Shown here piece after piece: positions 1 to 9,806 of a DNA stretch of 64,000 nt. Below the pieces are notes generated by a model. That model saw nothing but the letters and a program-made list of their open reading frames with translations. It was not told the DNA's origin and did no database searches. Where the stretch lies: positions 496,001 to 560,000 of the forward strand of contig NZ_CP041203.1 of assembly GCF_008033115.1 (NCBI RefSeq), in the 5' to 3' direction. The stretch is from Cellulomonas sp. Y8 (GTDB lineage Bacteria; Actinomycetota; Actinomycetes; Actinomycetales; Cellulomonadaceae). Each line of letters starts with the position of its first letter. Position 1 is the first letter of the stretch. The position numbers and the translations under genes were made by a program.

Positions 1-551
1 GGCACCGGCCCGTCCGGGCCCTGCGCACCGCCGACGACCGGCTCGTGCTCAGCCTGCGGAGCGCGCGCACCCCCGCCGCCCCGTCCGGCAAGGACCTCGC
101 CGCCGTGCTGCGCCTGCAGCGGTCGCTGGCCGGGCTGCTGCCCCTCGGCGCCGAGGCGCGGACCACCCACGCGTGGGGCGTCGCGCTCGCCGGCGGGCCG
201 CTGCCGGCGCTCGGGTTCGACGCGGACGCCGGGATCGCGTGGGCGGACGGCGGCGGGGACGACGGCGTCGCGGCGGGGAACCTCGCGGGGCGGACGCTGG
301 CGGAGCTGCTGACCGGGGGCGACGGGGCGCTGACGCGGCTGCCGTGGGTGGTGCGCGGGCCGGCGGGCCGAGGGGCGGCGGGCCGCGGGTCGGCGCGCCG
401 CGGGTCGCGCGGCCTGGACGGCGCGGCCGCGCGGCGGCTCACGGACCGGGTCGCGGCGACGCTCCGGGACGGCGCGGCAGCCCTGGCCGACCGGGAGGAG
501 CGCGCCACGGGCCGCCCGAGCCGGCTCACCGGTCTCGCGGGCGAGGGCTGA
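1..551 (+). CDS. FAD-dependent oxidoreductase, C-terminal fragment (partial at window edge)
   Basis: The frame is open from the window edge to a TGA at 549-551, so only the last ~183 residues are visible. A segment reading GNLAGRTLAELLTG followed by LTRLPWV resembles the end of DAO-type FAD oxidoreductases (gamma-glutamylputrescine or glycine oxidase-like), where NLAGRTL...LTRLPWV closes the FAD-binding fold. That family deaminates amines with FAD; the substrate cannot be told from the tail. The usual G-Y-x-G-D-G-V-A motif is altered to GGGDDGVA. Residues ~120-140 are a low-complexity Gly/Arg/Ala stretch, so the end may be degenerate. It converges on dxr. The family call is inference from the tail motif only. 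Confidence 0.55.
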   Translation, partial: HRPVRALRTADDRLVLSLRSARTPAAPSGKDLAAVLRLQRSLAGLLPLGAEARTTHAWGVALAGGPLPALGFDADAGIAWADGGGDDGVAAGNLAGRTLAELLTGGDGALTRLPWVVRGPAGRGAAGRGSARRGSRGLDGAAARRLTDRVAATLRDGAAALADREERATGRPSRLTGLAGEG

Positions 552-580
552 CCCGGCACGCGCGACCCGGCGACCCCGCC

Positions 581-650
581 GAGGTCGGTGCCTCCGCCCG
601 AGATCGGTGCGTGGAACCGCCGTTCTCGACGCGAACCACCGTTCTCGACG
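581..650. repeat. Paired short direct repeats between convergent genes
   Basis: Two different direct-repeat pairs are packed here. GAGGTCGGTGC (581-591) recurs as GAGATCGGTGC (600-610). GAACCGCCGTTCTCGACG (614-631) recurs as GAACCACCGTTCTCGACG (633-650). Each pair differs by one base and has a 19-base period. The pairs lie between the end of the FAD oxidoreductase and the end of dxr. Function unknown; this could be a lineage-specific intergenic repeat element. Confidence 0.6.
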
Positions 651-674
651 ACCCGGCGGCCCCGCCGCTCCGGG

Positions 675-1859
675 TCAGGCCGCCGCGACCCGCTCCCGGG
701 CGCGGGCGCGGGCCCAGTCCTCCGCCGCCTGCACGTCCGCGACGTCGCGCACCGGGCCGCCGTCGTGCGCGGCCAGCACCTCCTCGACGGTCTGCACGAT
801 GCCGAGGAACCCGAGCCGCCCGGCGAGGAACGCCGCGACGGCCTCCTCGTTGGCCGCGTTGTACACCGCCGGGTGCGTGGCCGACGCGGCGACCGCGGCC
901 CGGGCGAGCGCCACGGCACCGAACGTGTCCTCGTCCAGCGGCTCGAACTCCCACCGGCCGGACCGCGTCCAGTCGACCGGAGCCGCGGCGTCCGGCAGCC
1001 GGTCCGGCCAGGACAGCCCGAGGGCGATCGGCAGCCGCATGTCCGGCGGGGACGCCTGCGCGATCGTCGAGCCGTCGGCGAACTCGACCATCGAGTGCAC
1101 GACGGACTGCGGGTGGACGACCACCTGGATGTCGGCCACCGGCACGTCGAAGAGCAGGTGCGCCTCGATGAGCTCGAGCCCCTTGTTGACCAGGGTGGCC
1201 GAGTTGATCGTCACGACCGGCCCCATGGACCACGTGGGGTGCGCGAGCGCCTGCTCGGGGGTCACGTCGGCGAGCTCGGCCCGGGTGCGGCCGCGGAACG
1301 GGCCGCCGGACGCGGTGAGCACCAGCCGACGGACCTCGGACCGCCGCCCGCCGCGCAGGCACTGCGCGATCGCCGAGTGCTCCGAGTCGACGGGGACCAC
1401 CTGCCCGGGGCGCTGGACCGCCGCCCGCACGAGCGGCCCGCCGGCCACGAGCGACTCCTTGTTCGCGAGGGCCAGCACGCTGCCGGAGCCGAGCGCGGCG
1501 AGGGTGGGCCCGAGCCCGACGGAACCGGTGATGCCGTTGAGCACGACGTCGGCGCCGCGGGCGGCGAGCTGGGACGCCGCGTCCGGTCCGGTCAGCACCT
1601 CGACGCCGACCTGGCGGAGCCCCGCCTCGGCGGAGGCCCGCACGACCTCGGCGAACACCGTCCCGGCGGCGTCCGGGTCGGCGACGGCGACGGTCTGCGC
1701 GCCGAGCGCCACGGCCTGCCGCGCCAGCGCGACGGGGTCCGAGCCCCCGGCGCTGATCCCGGTGACCCGGAACCGCTCCGGGTCCCGCGTGATGACGTCG
1801 GCGGCCTGGGTGCCGATCGATCCGGTGGAGCCGAGCAGGACGACGGTGCGCGCGTTCAT
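675..1859 (-). CDS. dxr: 1-deoxy-D-xylulose 5-phosphate reductoisomerase
   Basis: This enzyme makes 2-C-methyl-D-erythritol 4-phosphate from DXP using NADPH, the committed cytosolic step of the MEP isoprenoid pathway. The NADPH-binding GSTGSIG is at residues 10-16 and NKESLV is near 133-138. The metal ligands sit in VDSEHSA (D158, E160) and at E229 in NKGLE, and the flexible-loop motif HPTWSMG is present. Its 394 residues are the normal family length. I start at 1859 because homology begins at NARTV and a GGGGCGG stretch precedes it; an in-frame ATG at 1868 would add three residues. A DivIVA-repeat gene lies 25 bases upstream on the same strand. No anomaly seen. Confidence 0.96.
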   Translation of the reverse strand: MNARTVVLLGSTGSIGTQAADVITRDPERFRVTGISAGGSDPVALARQAVALGAQTVAVADPDAAGTVFAEVVRASAEAGLRQVGVEVLTGPDAASQLAARGADVVLNGITGSVGLGPTLAALGSGSVLALANKESLVAGGPLVRAAVQRPGQVVPVDSEHSAIAQCLRGGRRSEVRRLVLTASGGPFRGRTRAELADVTPEQALAHPTWSMGPVVTINSATLVNKGLELIEAHLLFDVPVADIQVVVHPQSVVHSMVEFADGSTIAQASPPDMRLPIALGLSWPDRLPDAAAPVDWTRSGRWEFEPLDEDTFGAVALARAAVAASATHPAVYNAANEEAVAAFLAGRLGFLGIVQTVEEVLAAHDGGPVRDVADVQAAEDWARARARERVAAA

Positions 1860-1884
1860 CCGCCCCATCCTGCCCGAGCGGGAC

Positions 1885-2442
1885 TCACTCCGCGGCGAGC
1901 AGCACGTCCACGGCGCGCTCGAGGAACGCGTCGACCGGGCCCTCGGCGTACGCGCGGGCGCCCTTGCGGCGGGTGAACACCGCGGAGCGCACCTCCTGCG
2001 CGGTCAGCGGCGCGTTGGTGTCGAAGTACGCGACGAGGCGGTCGCACAGCGCGTCCACCTCGGCGGCGTCGTACCCGGGCTGGCGGCCCTTCGGGTGCCC
2101 GAACCGCTCGCCCTCCGGGCGGGTCAGCCGGCCGTACAGCGAGCGCGCCTGCTCGGCGAGCGTCTCCATCCACGCCTGGCGCCCGCGGTCGGCGATGAAG
2201 TCGGCGCGGGACCGCGCGACGAACGCCGCCTCGAGCCGGTCGAGCGCGGCGTCGACGGCGGTGGTGGAGTAGCCGTGCCGGACGAGGTCGAACGCGACGG
2301 TCCGCACGTCCCGGCTGGACAGCGCGCCGGCGGGGCCCTGCTCGTAGACCGTCCGGGCGTGGGTGAAGAAGTCGTCGACCTCCTCGGGGTGGTACCCCGT
2401 CCGCATCCCGGTGACCCGCCGGAACATGGCGCCGCCGCTCAT
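1885..2442 (-). CDS. DivIVA-domain repeat protein
   Basis: A 185-residue protein with three spaced copies of the short DivIVA-type motif G-Y-x3-E/A-V-D-x2-[13 protein letters not shown] at 16-26, [18 protein letters not shown] near 57-74, and [18 protein letters not shown] near 123-140. Full DivIVA/Wag31 proteins carry one such N-terminal membrane-curvature motif followed by long coiled coils; here no long coiled coil follows. Its role in polar growth or division is inferred from the motif only. It overlaps or abuts the rlmN stop (2442), so it is probably co-transcribed with rlmN and dxr. Confidence 0.75.
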   Translation of the reverse strand: MSGGAMFRRVTGMRTGYHPEEVDDFFTHARTVYEQGPAGALSSRDVRTVAFDLVRHGYSTTAVDAALDRLEAAFVARSRADFIADRGRQAWMETLAEQARSLYGRLTRPEGERFGHPKGRQPGYDAAEVDALCDRLVAYFDTNAPLTAQEVRSAVFTRRKGARAYAEGPVDAFLERAVDVLLAAE

Positions 2443-3566
2443 CAGTCCTCCTCAGCCGCCAGCTGGCCGCACGCACCGTCGATGTCGGACCCACGGGTGT
2501 CCCGGACGGTGGTCGGGATGCCGTGTGCGCGCAAGCGTGCCACGAACTCCTGCTCGACCGCGGGATCGCTCGCCGTCCACTTCGAACCGGGCGTCGGGTT
2601 CAGCGGGATGGGGTTGCAGTGCACCCAGCCGCGGCCGCGCCGGTTGAGCTCGGTGCCCAGCAGGTCGGCGCGCCACGCCTGGTCGTTGATGTCGCGCATG
2701 AGCGCGTACTCGATGGACACCCGCCGGCCGGTCGCCTGGAAGTACTCGTAGGCGGCGTCGATCGTCTCCGCGACGCTCCACCGGGTGTTGATCGGCACGA
2801 GCTCGTTGCGCAGCTCGTCGTCCGGGGCGTGCAGCGACAGCGCGAGCGTCACCGGGATGCCCTCCTTCGCGAGCTTGCGCATCGCGGGCACCAGGCCGAC
2901 GGTCGAGACGGTGATGTTGCGGGCGGACATGCCCAGGCCGTCCGGGACCGGGGCGATCATCCGCCGCACCGTCTCCATGACGGTCTTGTAGTTCGCGAGC
3001 GGCTCGCCCATGCCCATGAAGACGACGTTCGACAGCCGGGTCGGACCGCCGGGGACCTCACCGGCCTCCAGCGCGGCGGCCGCGGCGCGCACCTGCTCGA
3101 CGACCTCCGCCGTCGACAGGTTGCGGGTCAGCCCGAGCTGGCCGGTGGCGCAGAACGGGCAGGCCATGCCGCAGCCCGCCTGGCTGGACACGCAGAGCGT
3201 CGACCGGTGCGCGTACCGCATGAGCACGGACTCGACCTTGGCGCCGTCGAACAGGTGCCACAGGGTCTTGACCGTGGTGCCGCCGTCGGCCTGCATGGTC
3301 CGCGCGGCGGTCAGCAGCTGCGGGAACAGGGCCTCGACCAGCTTGTCGCGGCTCGCGGCCGGCAGGTCGGTCATCGCGGCGGGGTCGACCGTCAGGTGGC
3401 TGAAGTAGTGCGTCGCGAGCTGCTTCGCGCGCAGCGGCTTCTCGCCGAGGGCCGTGACGGCCTCGACGCGCTCGGCGGGCGTGAGGTCGACGAAGTGCTT
3501 CGGCGGCTTGCCGCGGGCCCCGCGGGTCGGGGCCGACAGGTTGAGTGCGACGGGCGTGGCGCTCAC
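2442..3566 (-). CDS. rlmN: 23S rRNA (adenine2503-C2)/tRNA methyltransferase, radical SAM
   Basis: RlmN methylates C2 of A2503 in 23S rRNA and A37 of some tRNAs, using radical SAM chemistry with a methyl-cysteine intermediate. The [4Fe-4S] ligands are in CGMACPFC (C132, C136, C139). GMGEPL and the C-terminal mCys motif DGACGQLA (C366) are intact. The start is a GTG at 3566 preceded by GAGGAGGA at good spacing, giving 374 residues, the usual length. The reading frame stays open far upstream, but that part is the shadow of cdsA. It lies downstream of cdsA with an 86-base gap. Confidence 0.96.
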   Translation of the reverse strand: MSATPVALNLSAPTRGARGKPPKHFVDLTPAERVEAVTALGEKPLRAKQLATHYFSHLTVDPAAMTDLPAASRDKLVEALFPQLLTAARTMQADGGTTVKTLWHLFDGAKVESVLMRYAHRSTLCVSSQAGCGMACPFCATGQLGLTRNLSTAEVVEQVRAAAAALEAGEVPGGPTRLSNVVFMGMGEPLANYKTVMETVRRMIAPVPDGLGMSARNITVSTVGLVPAMRKLAKEGIPVTLALSLHAPDDELRNELVPINTRWSVAETIDAAYEYFQATGRRVSIEYALMRDINDQAWRADLLGTELNRRGRGWVHCNPIPLNPTPGSKWTASDPAVEQEFVARLRAHGIPTTVRDTRGSDIDGACGQLAAEED

Positions 3567-3652
3567 GCGGTCCTCCTCGGGGGTGTCGTGGTCAGGGTGT
3601 CGGGTGGTGCTGGGTGCGGGCTGGGAGCCGGTCGGGTCCCGGCCGTGCGGCG

Positions 3653-4509
3653 TCAGGCGCCGGCGACGGGCTGGAGCGCCTCGAGCAGCAGGTAGACCAC
3701 CGGGGCGGCCAGCAGCATCGAGTCGATCCGGTCCAGGATGCCGCCGTGCCCCGGCAGCAGGGTGCCCATGTCCTTGAGCTCGAGGTCGCGCTTGATGAGC
3801 GACTCCCCCAGGTCGCCCAGCGTCGCGACCACGACCGTGGCCACGCCCAGCAGCGCGCCCACGGCGGGGTCCCCGTCGAACATGAGGTGCACGCCCAGGA
3901 CGCCGACCACCGAGGCCAGCACGACCGAGCCGAGCAGGCCCTCCCAGGTCTTCTTCGGGCTGACCGACGGCGCCAGCGGGTGCCGGCCGATCAGCACGCC
4001 GACGACGTAGCCGCCGGTGTCGTTCGCGACGCAGAGCAGGATGAACAGCGCCACCCGCATCGCGCCGTCCTCGGCCGCCAGCATCAGCATGACGAAGCCG
4101 GCCATGAGCGGCAGGTACGCCGCCGCGAACACGCCCGACGTCGCGTCCCGCACCGCCCGCGGGCCGCTGCCGTCCAGCACCCGCCAGAACGATGCCGCCG
4201 ACGGTCAGCACGAACGCGACGAACAGGGCCTCCATCCCCGCGACGTACGCGGAGACGAGGATGCCGACGTCTCCGACGAGCAGCGGCAGCACGGGGATGT
4301 GCACGCCGCGCCGGGCGAACGCCTGCGCGAGCTCCCAGAGGCCCGCGCCCACCGCGGCGACCGCGATGAGCCCGAACGCCTCGCGGCGGATGAACAGCGA
4401 CGCCGCGACGAGGACCAGCAACCCGAGGCCGACGGCGACGGGCGACGGGCAGGTCGCGCCCGGCACGCGAGGTGCCGGGCGCCGGGGCGACGGCGGGCTG
4501 GGACGACAT
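3653..4509 (-). CDS. cdsA: Phosphatidate cytidylyltransferase (frameshifted as read)
   Basis: CdsA makes CDP-diacylglycerol from phosphatidic acid and CTP and is a polytopic membrane enzyme essential for phospholipid synthesis. The signature SPKKTWEG and the C-terminal [14 protein letters not shown] are both present, with about seven hydrophobic segments. Read straight, the gene is broken twice. An extra C near 4440-4449 moves the frame after DLPVA, and two bases are missing near 4184-4188, where homologues read [16 protein letters not shown]. With these repaired it is about 285 residues, normal length. Because the gene is essential and the protein is well conserved in all three frames, I infer sequence error rather than a pseudogene. 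The ATG overlaps the frr stop (TGATG). Confidence 0.9.
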
Positions 4510-5066
4510 CAGACCTCGAGCAGCTCGCTCTCCTTGGAGGAGAGGAGCTGGTCGACCAGGTCGACGTGCCGCTTGGTGACGGCCTCCAGCTCCTTCTCCG
4601 CGCGCACGACCTCGTCCTCGCCGGCCTCGCCGTCCTTGACCAGGCGGTCCAGCTCGTCCTTGGCGCGGCGGCGGATGTTGCGCAGGGAGATGCGCGCGTC
4701 CTCGGCCTTGGTCTTGGCGAGCTTGACGAACTCCTTGCGGCGCTCGGTGGTCAGGGCCGGCAGGGTCACCCGGATGACGTTGCCGTCGTTCGTCGGGTTC
4801 ACGCCCAGGTCCGAGTCGCGCAGCGCCTTCTCGATCCCCTGCATCGACGACTTGTCGAACGGGGAGATGAGGATCGTGCGCGCCTCGGTGACGTTGAACG
4901 ACGCCAGCTGCTGCAGCGGCGTGGGGCTGCCGTAGTAGTCGACCGTGATCTTGTTGAACATCGCCGCGTTGGCACGACCCGTGCGGATCGCGGCGAAGTC
5001 CTCCTTGGCGACCTCGACGGCCTTGTCCATCTTCTCCTCGGCCTCGAGGAGGATCTCGTCGATCAC
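4509..5066 (-). CDS. frr: Ribosome recycling factor
   Basis: RRF splits post-termination ribosomes together with EF-G. The protein is full length (185 residues from the GTG) and colinear with the family: it begins [17 protein letters not shown] and has the RTGRA motif and two long helical arms with [11 protein letters not shown] near the end. I choose GTG at 5066 because GAAGGAG lies just before it; the upstream in-frame ATG at 5084 has no ribosome-binding site. It sits between pyrH and cdsA, the standard bacterial order pyrH-frr-cdsA. Confidence 0.96.
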   Translation of the reverse strand: MIDEILLEAEEKMDKAVEVAKEDFAAIRTGRANAAMFNKITVDYYGSPTPLQQLASFNVTEARTILISPFDKSSMQGIEKALRDSDLGVNPTNDGNVIRVTLPALTTERRKEFVKLAKTKAEDARISLRNIRRRAKDELDRLVKDGEAGEDEVVRAEKELEAVTKRHVDLVDQLLSSKESELLEV

Positions 5067-5132
5067 GGTTGCTCCTTCAGTCATGGTCGTGCTGGTGGCG
5101 TGCTGCCGGTCGGGGCGCCGGCGACGACGCGG

Positions 5133-5852
5133 TCAGTCCTCGGTGACCAGCGTCCCGATCTTCTCACCCCGGAGCACCCGGGTGACGTTGCCCGGCTCCT
5201 CCAGCCCGAAGACCCGCATGCGCACGCCGTTGTCGCGGCACATCGACAGCGCGGTCGAGTCCATGACGCCGAGCTCCTGCACGATCGCCTCGGTGTACGT
5301 CAGGTGGTCGAGCTTCGTGGCCGTGGGGTCCGTGCGCGGGTCCGCGGTGTAGACGCCGTCGACGCCGTTCTTGCCCATCAGCACCTCGTCGCAGTGCGTC
5401 TCGAGGGCGCGCTGCACGCAGACGGTGTCGGTCGAGAAGTACGGCATGCCGGCGCCGGCGCCGAAGATCACGACCCGGCCCTTCTCCATGTGCCGGATGG
5501 CGCGCAGCGGGATGTACGGCTCGGCGACCTGGCCCATCGTGATGGCGGTCTGCACGCGCGTGTCCACGCCGGCCTGCTCCAGGAAGTCCTGCAGCGCCAG
5601 GCAGTTCATGACCGTGCCCAGCATGCCCATGTAGTCCGCACGGGCCCGGTCCAGGCCGTTCTGGGCCAGCTCGGCCCCGCGGAAGAAGTTGCCGCCGCCG
5701 CACACGATGGCGACCTGCACGCCGTCGGCGACCGCGGCCGCGATCTCGGCGGCCACGCGGCGCACCACGCCCGCGTCGAGGCCGATCGACCCGCCCCCGA
5801 ACGCCTCGCCCGACAGCTTCAGCAGCACCCGCCGCGGATCGGTCTCGGTCAT
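5133..5852 (-). CDS. pyrH: Uridylate (UMP) kinase
   Basis: A hexameric bacterial UMP kinase of the amino-acid-kinase fold that phosphorylates UMP to UDP with ATP; cytosolic. KLSGEAFGG near 12-20, the CGGGNFFRG loop near 51-59 and the nucleotide-binding TGNPYFSTDT-like segment (here [10 protein letters not shown]) are present. The 239 residues match the family. A strong GGAGG lies before the ATG at 5852. Downstream frr follows after 66 bases. A strong terminator-like hairpin (5897-5932) separates it from tsf, so pyrH-frr-cdsA-rlmN is probably its own transcription unit. Confidence 0.96.
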   Translation of the reverse strand: MTETDPRRVLLKLSGEAFGGGSIGLDAGVVRRVAAEIAAAVADGVQVAIVCGGGNFFRGAELAQNGLDRARADYMGMLGTVMNCLALQDFLEQAGVDTRVQTAITMGQVAEPYIPLRAIRHMEKGRVVIFGAGAGMPYFSTDTVCVQRALETHCDEVLMGKNGVDGVYTADPRTDPTATKLDHLTYTEAIVQELGVMDSTALSMCRDNGVRMRVFGLEEPGNVTRVLRGEKIGTLVTED

Positions 5853-5896
5853 GGGGTACCTCCAGGGTGTCGGCGGGGTGCTGCGGGGATCTCGCG

Positions 5897-5932
5897 CCGG
5901 TGGCCCCGGCCCATCAGGGCCGGGGCCACCGG
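5897..5932 (-). terminator. Intrinsic-type hairpin after tsf
   Basis: A perfect 16-bp inverted repeat (CCGGTGGCCCCGGCCC, loop ATCA, then its complement) lies 12 bases past the tsf stop. No T-run follows, as is common in high-GC actinobacteria. It is placed to end the rpsB-tsf message before pyrH. Confidence 0.75.
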
Positions 5933-5943
5933 GTGTGGCGTCG

Positions 5944-6789
5944 TCAGGCGCCGACGCGGAACCGCACGAAGCCGGTCACCGTGCCGCCGACCTCGGCGAG
6001 CACCTGGGCGATCGACTTCTTCGAGTCCTTCGCGAACGGCTGGTCCAGGAGGACGACGTCCTTGAAGTAGCCGGTCAGGCGGCCCTCGACGATCTTCGGC
6101 AGCGCGGCCTCGGGCTTGCCCTCGTTGCGGGCGGTCTCCTCGGCGATGCGGCGCTCGTTCTCGACCGTCTCGGCCGGGACCTCGTCGCGGGTCAGGTAGG
6201 ACGGCGAGAACGCGGCGATGTGCGTCGCGATGTCGCGGGCCACCTCGGCGCCCTTGGCGTCGGTCGCGACGAGCACGCCGACCTGCGGGGGGAGGTCCTT
6301 GTTCACCTTGTGCAGGTAGACCGAGACCTTCTCGCCGGCGACGCGGGCGACGCGGCGCACGACGACCTTCTCGCCGAGCACGGCGGCCGTCTCGTCGACG
6401 ACCTCCTGCAGCGACTTGCCGTCGACGTCGGCCGAGAGCAGCGCGTCGGCGTCGCGGGCGCCGGAGGCGACCGCCGTGGCGAGCACCTTCTCCGACAGGG
6501 TGATGAACGTGGCGTTCTTGGCGACGAAGTCCGTCTCCGAGTTCACCTCGACGATCACGCCGACCTCGTCCTCGCCGTCGCCGGCGGTGACGACCTCGGC
6601 CGCGACCAGGCCGTCGGAGGCCGAACGGCCCTCACGCTTGGAGACGCCCTTCAGGCCCTTGACGCGGATGATCTCGAGCGCCTTGTCGGCGTCGCCCTCC
6701 GCCTCCTCGAGCGCCTTCTTGACGTCCATCATGCCCGCGCCGGTCTTCTCGCGGAGCGCCTTGATGTCGGCCATGGAGTAGTTGGCCAT
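5944..6789 (-). CDS. tsf: Elongation factor Ts
   Basis: EF-Ts recycles EF-Tu by nucleotide exchange. The protein begins [21 protein letters not shown], the conserved N-terminal module that contacts EF-Tu, and has the core motif SETDFVAKN near 80-90. It is 281 residues, the long form typical of actinobacteria. The ATG at 6789 follows AAGGACGGAA. The frame runs open further upstream, but only as an overlap with the 3' end of rpsB. It lies directly downstream of rpsB (43-base gap), the universal rpsB-tsf operon. Confidence 0.97.
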   Translation of the reverse strand: MANYSMADIKALREKTGAGMMDVKKALEEAEGDADKALEIIRVKGLKGVSKREGRSASDGLVAAEVVTAGDGEDEVGVIVEVNSETDFVAKNATFITLSEKVLATAVASGARDADALLSADVDGKSLQEVVDETAAVLGEKVVVRRVARVAGEKVSVYLHKVNKDLPPQVGVLVATDAKGAEVARDIATHIAAFSPSYLTRDEVPAETVENERRIAEETARNEGKPEAALPKIVEGRLTGYFKDVVLLDQPFAKDSKKSIAQVLAEVGGTVTGFVRFRVGA

Positions 6790-6832
6790 CTGTTCCGTCC
6801 TTCTCGTCAGTACGTGCGATCGGCGGACCGGG

Positions 6833-7786
6833 TCACTTGGACTCGGCGTCGCCCTCGGACTCGGCGGCGGCGGTCTCCGTGGCGGCGGCCTCGGCAGCGG
6901 CCTCGACGGCCGGAGCGGCGTCCTGACCCGGGGTGGCAGCGCCCTCGGCCGGGGTGGCCTCGCCCGCGGGGGCCTCGTCGGCGGTCGCCTGCGTGGCGGC
7001 CAGCGACTCCTCGGCACCGGCCAGGAGCTCGCGCTCCCACTCGGCCAGCGGCTCGGACTCGGCCGACGCGGCCTCGGCGCCACCCTGGCGGCCCGAGTGG
7101 CGCTGCAGCGTGCCCTCGGCGGCCGCGTCCGCGATCACGCGGGTCAGCAGCTGCACGGCGCGGATCGCGTCGTCGTTGCCCGGGATCGGGTAGTCGACGA
7201 CGTCCGGGTCGCAGTTGGTGTCGAGGATCGCGACGATCGGGATGCCGAGCTTGCGCGCCTCGTCGACGGCCAGGTGCTCCTTGTTGGTGTCGACGATCCA
7301 GACCGCGGACGGGGTCCGGGTCATGTCGCGGATGCCGCCCAGCGTCTTCGCGAGCTTGTCCTTCTCGCGACGCATGATGAGGAGCTCCTTCTTCGTGTAC
7401 GCGCTCCCCGCGACGTCGTCGAAGTCGATGAGCTCGAGCTCCTTGAGGCGCTGCAGGCGCTTGTTCACCGTCTGGAAGTTGGTGAGCATGCCGCCCAGCC
7501 AGCGCTGGTTGACGTAGGGCATCCCGACGCGGGCGGCCTGCTCGGCCACCGGCTCCTTGGCCTGCTTCTTCGTGCCGACGAACAGGATGGTGCCGCCGTG
7601 GGCGACCGTCTCCTTGACGAAGTCGTACGCGCGGTCGATGTAGGACAGCGACTGCTGCAGGTCGACGATGTAGATGCCGTTGCGCTCGGTGAAGATGAAG
7701 CGCTTCATCTTGGGGTTCCAGCGGCGGGTCTGGTGCCCGAAGTGGACACCGCTCTCGAGCAGCTGGCGCATGGTCACGACGGCCAT
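6833..7786 (-). CDS. rpsB: 30S ribosomal protein S2
   Basis: Ribosomal protein S2, a component of the 30S head. The conserved core [20 protein letters not shown] through [29 protein letters not shown] is intact. After about residue 255 there is a ~60-residue acidic Ala/Glu/Pro-rich tail, an extension common in actinobacteria and not part of the core fold. The ATG at 7786 follows GGAAGGACCACC. It is 317 residues in total. It heads the rpsB-tsf operon and has a long GC-rich leader with two hairpins (7799-7821 and 7868-7900). Confidence 0.97.
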   Translation of the reverse strand: MAVVTMRQLLESGVHFGHQTRRWNPKMKRFIFTERNGIYIVDLQQSLSYIDRAYDFVKETVAHGGTILFVGTKKQAKEPVAEQAARVGMPYVNQRWLGGMLTNFQTVNKRLQRLKELELIDFDDVAGSAYTKKELLIMRREKDKLAKTLGGIRDMTRTPSAVWIVDTNKEHLAVDEARKLGIPIVAILDTNCDPDVVDYPIPGNDDAIRAVQLLTRVIADAAAEGTLQRHSGRQGGAEAASAESEPLAEWERELLAGAEESLAATQATADEAPAGEATPAEGAATPGQDAAPAVEAAAEAAATETAAAESEGDAESK

Positions 7787-8051
7787 GGTGGTCCTTCCGC
7801 GCGCCCGCGTCGGGGGCGCGCACAGTGATCGCGGGCCCGCCTCGGCGCACCCGCTCGTCCGGTTGTCGGCGCCTCCCGAGCGGGAAGCACCCCTGGCGCC
7901 ACGCCCTTGCCGACACCGGGCCCCTCGGGGACCCGGACCGCTGCCGGCGCCGGCCCTCCGCACGCACCTGTCCCGCCGGGGCGGTGGGGTGTGAGCGTCG
8001 GTGATGACGCGCGATGTCGACCGGCACGTACCGGTCGCAGGAAGGAGTCTA
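7787..8051 (-). promoter_or_regulatory. rpsB leader with two hairpins and putative promoter
   Basis: About 250 bases lie between rpsB and a possible -10 box TAGACT (minus strand, 8046-8051). No convincing -35 is visible. Hairpin GCGCGCCC/GGGCGCGC (7799-7821) abuts the ribosome-binding site, and a second, GGCGCC...GGCGCC (7868-7900), lies upstream. A leader that lets S2 repress its own translation is known in other bacteria; here it is inference from position and structure. Confidence 0.4.
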
Positions 8052-8218
8052 CCGGACGGGCACCAGGGCCCGGACCGGCGCAGGCCCGCGACGGCGTGAC
8101 GTGCGCGACGCGGCGCGACGCGGGTGCCGAGTCCTCCACAGGGTCCACGGTCGCGTCGCGTCCCCAGGGCGGTCGCGGCCGGCCTGCGCGTGGGCCGCGG
8201 TCCCTGGACGCTCGGACC

Positions 8219-8757
8219 GTGCCCGCCGTCCCGCTCCCCCGCCGCGTCGTCGCCGCCGTCGTGCTGCTCGCCCTCGTCGCCGTGCCGCTGCCGCTCGCCC
8301 ACGCCGCGCTCGGGCCGGGGCGGCCGCGGGCGGTCGGTGCGACGCACGCCGATGCGTGGCGGGCTCCGGTCGACCCGGGTCGTCGTCGTCGAGCCGTTCG
8401 ACGGCCCGGCGGTGCCGTGGGCTCCGGGTCACCGCGGCGTCGACCTCGACGCACCCGTCGGGACGCCCGTGCTGGCGCCGCGCGCCGGGGTGGTGGCGTT
8501 CGCCGGGGTGGTGGTCGACCGGCCCGTGCTGACCGTCCGGCACGACGACGGTCTGCGGAGCTCCGTCGAGCCGGTCGCCGCGACCGTCGCCGCGGGCGAC
8601 CGGGTCGCGGCGGGGTCGGTGATCGGCACCGTCACCGCCGACCGCAGCCACTGCGAGCCGAACCTGCCTGCACTGGGGCGTGCGCGACGGCGACGTCTAC
8701 CTCGACCCGATGCTGCTGCTCCGGGGCGGGCCGGTCGTCCTGCTCGCCCGCGGCGGG
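8219..8757 (+). pseudogene. Secreted M23-family peptidase/LysM-type hydrolase remnant, frameshifted
   Basis: Pieces of a murein endopeptidase-like protein lie in three frames. First comes a signal peptide from a GTG at 8219 (hydrophobic run ending ...PLPLAHA). Then [23 protein letters not shown], the M23 metal-site region (H, D). Finally HCEP, then LHWGVRDGDVYLDP, where the second histidine motif is HWG. The frame shifts near 8373-8379 and again near 8660-8663 (one extra base; without it the protein reads HCEPTCLHWG). No stop precedes the convergent sigma gene; in the last frame the first stop is at 9052-9054. With three defects it may be a true pseudogene, but the same kind of indel affects essential genes nearby. 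The family cleaves peptidoglycan cross-bridges. Confidence 0.65.
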
Positions 8758-9786
8758 TCAGCCGCGGTCGGCCTCCGTCAGCCGCGCGCGCAGGCGCAGC
8801 ATGGCGGCGGTGTGCATCTGCGAGATGCGCGACTCCGTCACCCCGAGGACGCGGCCGATCTCGGCGAGCGTCATGCCCTCGTAGTAGTAGAGGACCAGCA
8901 CGAGCTTCTCCCGCTCGCCGAGCTGGTCGATCGCCCGGGCCAGCAGGAACTTCGTCTCCTGGGCCTCGAAGGAGTTCTCGGGGTCCGGCGTGCGGTCGTC
9001 GCCGAGGGTGTCGAGCAGCGACAGCCGGTCGCCGCGGTCCTCCCCCGCGCCTAGCAGCTCGTCCAGCGCCGCGACGTTCACGGTCGACAGCTGCGTGAAC
9101 AGCGCCCGGAGCTCGCGGATGTCCATCTGCAGCCGCGCGGCCACCTCGGACTCGGTCGGGACCCGGTGCAGGCTGCTCTCGAGCTCGGCGTACGCGCGGT
9201 CCACCGCGCGGGCCTTGGTCCGCACCGAGCGCGGGATCCAGTCCATCGCGCGGAGCTCGTCGATGATCGCGCCGCGGATGCGGGCGCTCGCGTAGGTCTC
9301 GAACTTGACCGACCGGCCGGGCTCGTACTTCTCGATCGCGTCGATCAGGCCGAACATGCCGTAGGACACCAGGTCGGCCTGCTCGACCATCGCCGGCAGG
9401 CGCATGCCCACGCGACCGGCCACGGCGGTGACCAGCGGGGCGTAGTGCAGGATCAGCCGCTCGCGGACCAGGCGGTCTCCGCCCGCCTTGAACAGCTGCC
9501 AGTCCAGGGCGACCGGGTCGGCCGCCGCGCCCGCGAGCGCCTCGAGGTCGTCCAGCTCCGGGTCGTCGACCGCGGTGAGCGTGACGACGGCTTCGAGGTC
9601 GACGTCCTCGAGCGCGGCCTCCGCGACCTCGGCGGCCACGGCGACCACACCGGCGGCGTCCAGCTCGAGCTCGTCGGTGTCCAGCGACTGCTGCCGCGGG
9701 ATCACCCCGAGGGGCGCGGACGGCGCACCGGGCGCACGGCGCGACGAGGCAGCCAGCGGGACGGTGTCCTCAGCCGGAACTGACAT
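8758..9786 (-). CDS. whiG: WhiG/FliA-type RNA polymerase sigma factor
   Basis: A group 3 sigma-70 factor. Region 2 reads [15 protein letters not shown] and [20 protein letters not shown]; region 3 starts at [10 protein letters not shown]; region 4 has [22 protein letters not shown] as its helix-turn-helix. This is the FliA/WhiG branch, which drives flagellar genes in motile bacteria and sporulation genes in Streptomyces; no flagellar gene is in this window. I use ATG 9786 because GGAGAGG precedes it, giving 342 residues; ATG 9810 overlaps the xerC stop (ATGA) but lacks a ribosome-binding site. Before region 2 there is an unusual acidic ~95-residue extension. Co-transcription with xerC is likely. 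Confidence 0.88.
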   Translation of the reverse strand: MSVPAEDTVPLAASSRRAPGAPSAPLGVIPRQQSLDTDELELDAAGVVAVAAEVAEAALEDVDLEAVVTLTAVDDPELDDLEALAGAAADPVALDWQLFKAGGDRLVRERLILHYAPLVTAVAGRVGMRLPAMVEQADLVSYGMFGLIDAIEKYEPGRSVKFETYASARIRGAIIDELRAMDWIPRSVRTKARAVDRAYAELESSLHRVPTESEVAARLQMDIRELRALFTQLSTVNVAALDELLGAGEDRGDRLSLLDTLGDDRTPDPENSFEAQETKFLLARAIDQLGEREKLVLVLYYYEGMTLAEIGRVLGVTESRISQMHTAAMLRLRARLTEADRG

Positions 9787-9806
9787 GGGCCTCTCCATCT
9801 CGGACG

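Noticed and set aside
581..650. CRISPR-like array
   Set aside because: Only two copies of each short unit, no 20-40 base repeats, no cas genes in the window.
4509..5084. frr start at ATG 5084
   Set aside because: No ribosome-binding site before it; GTG 5066 has GAAGGAG and matches the family N-terminus.
8680..9054. M23 peptidase continuing to the stop at 9054, antisense to the sigma gene
   Set aside because: It would overlap the convergent sigma gene by about 300 bases with no M23 features; another indel near 8750 is more likely.
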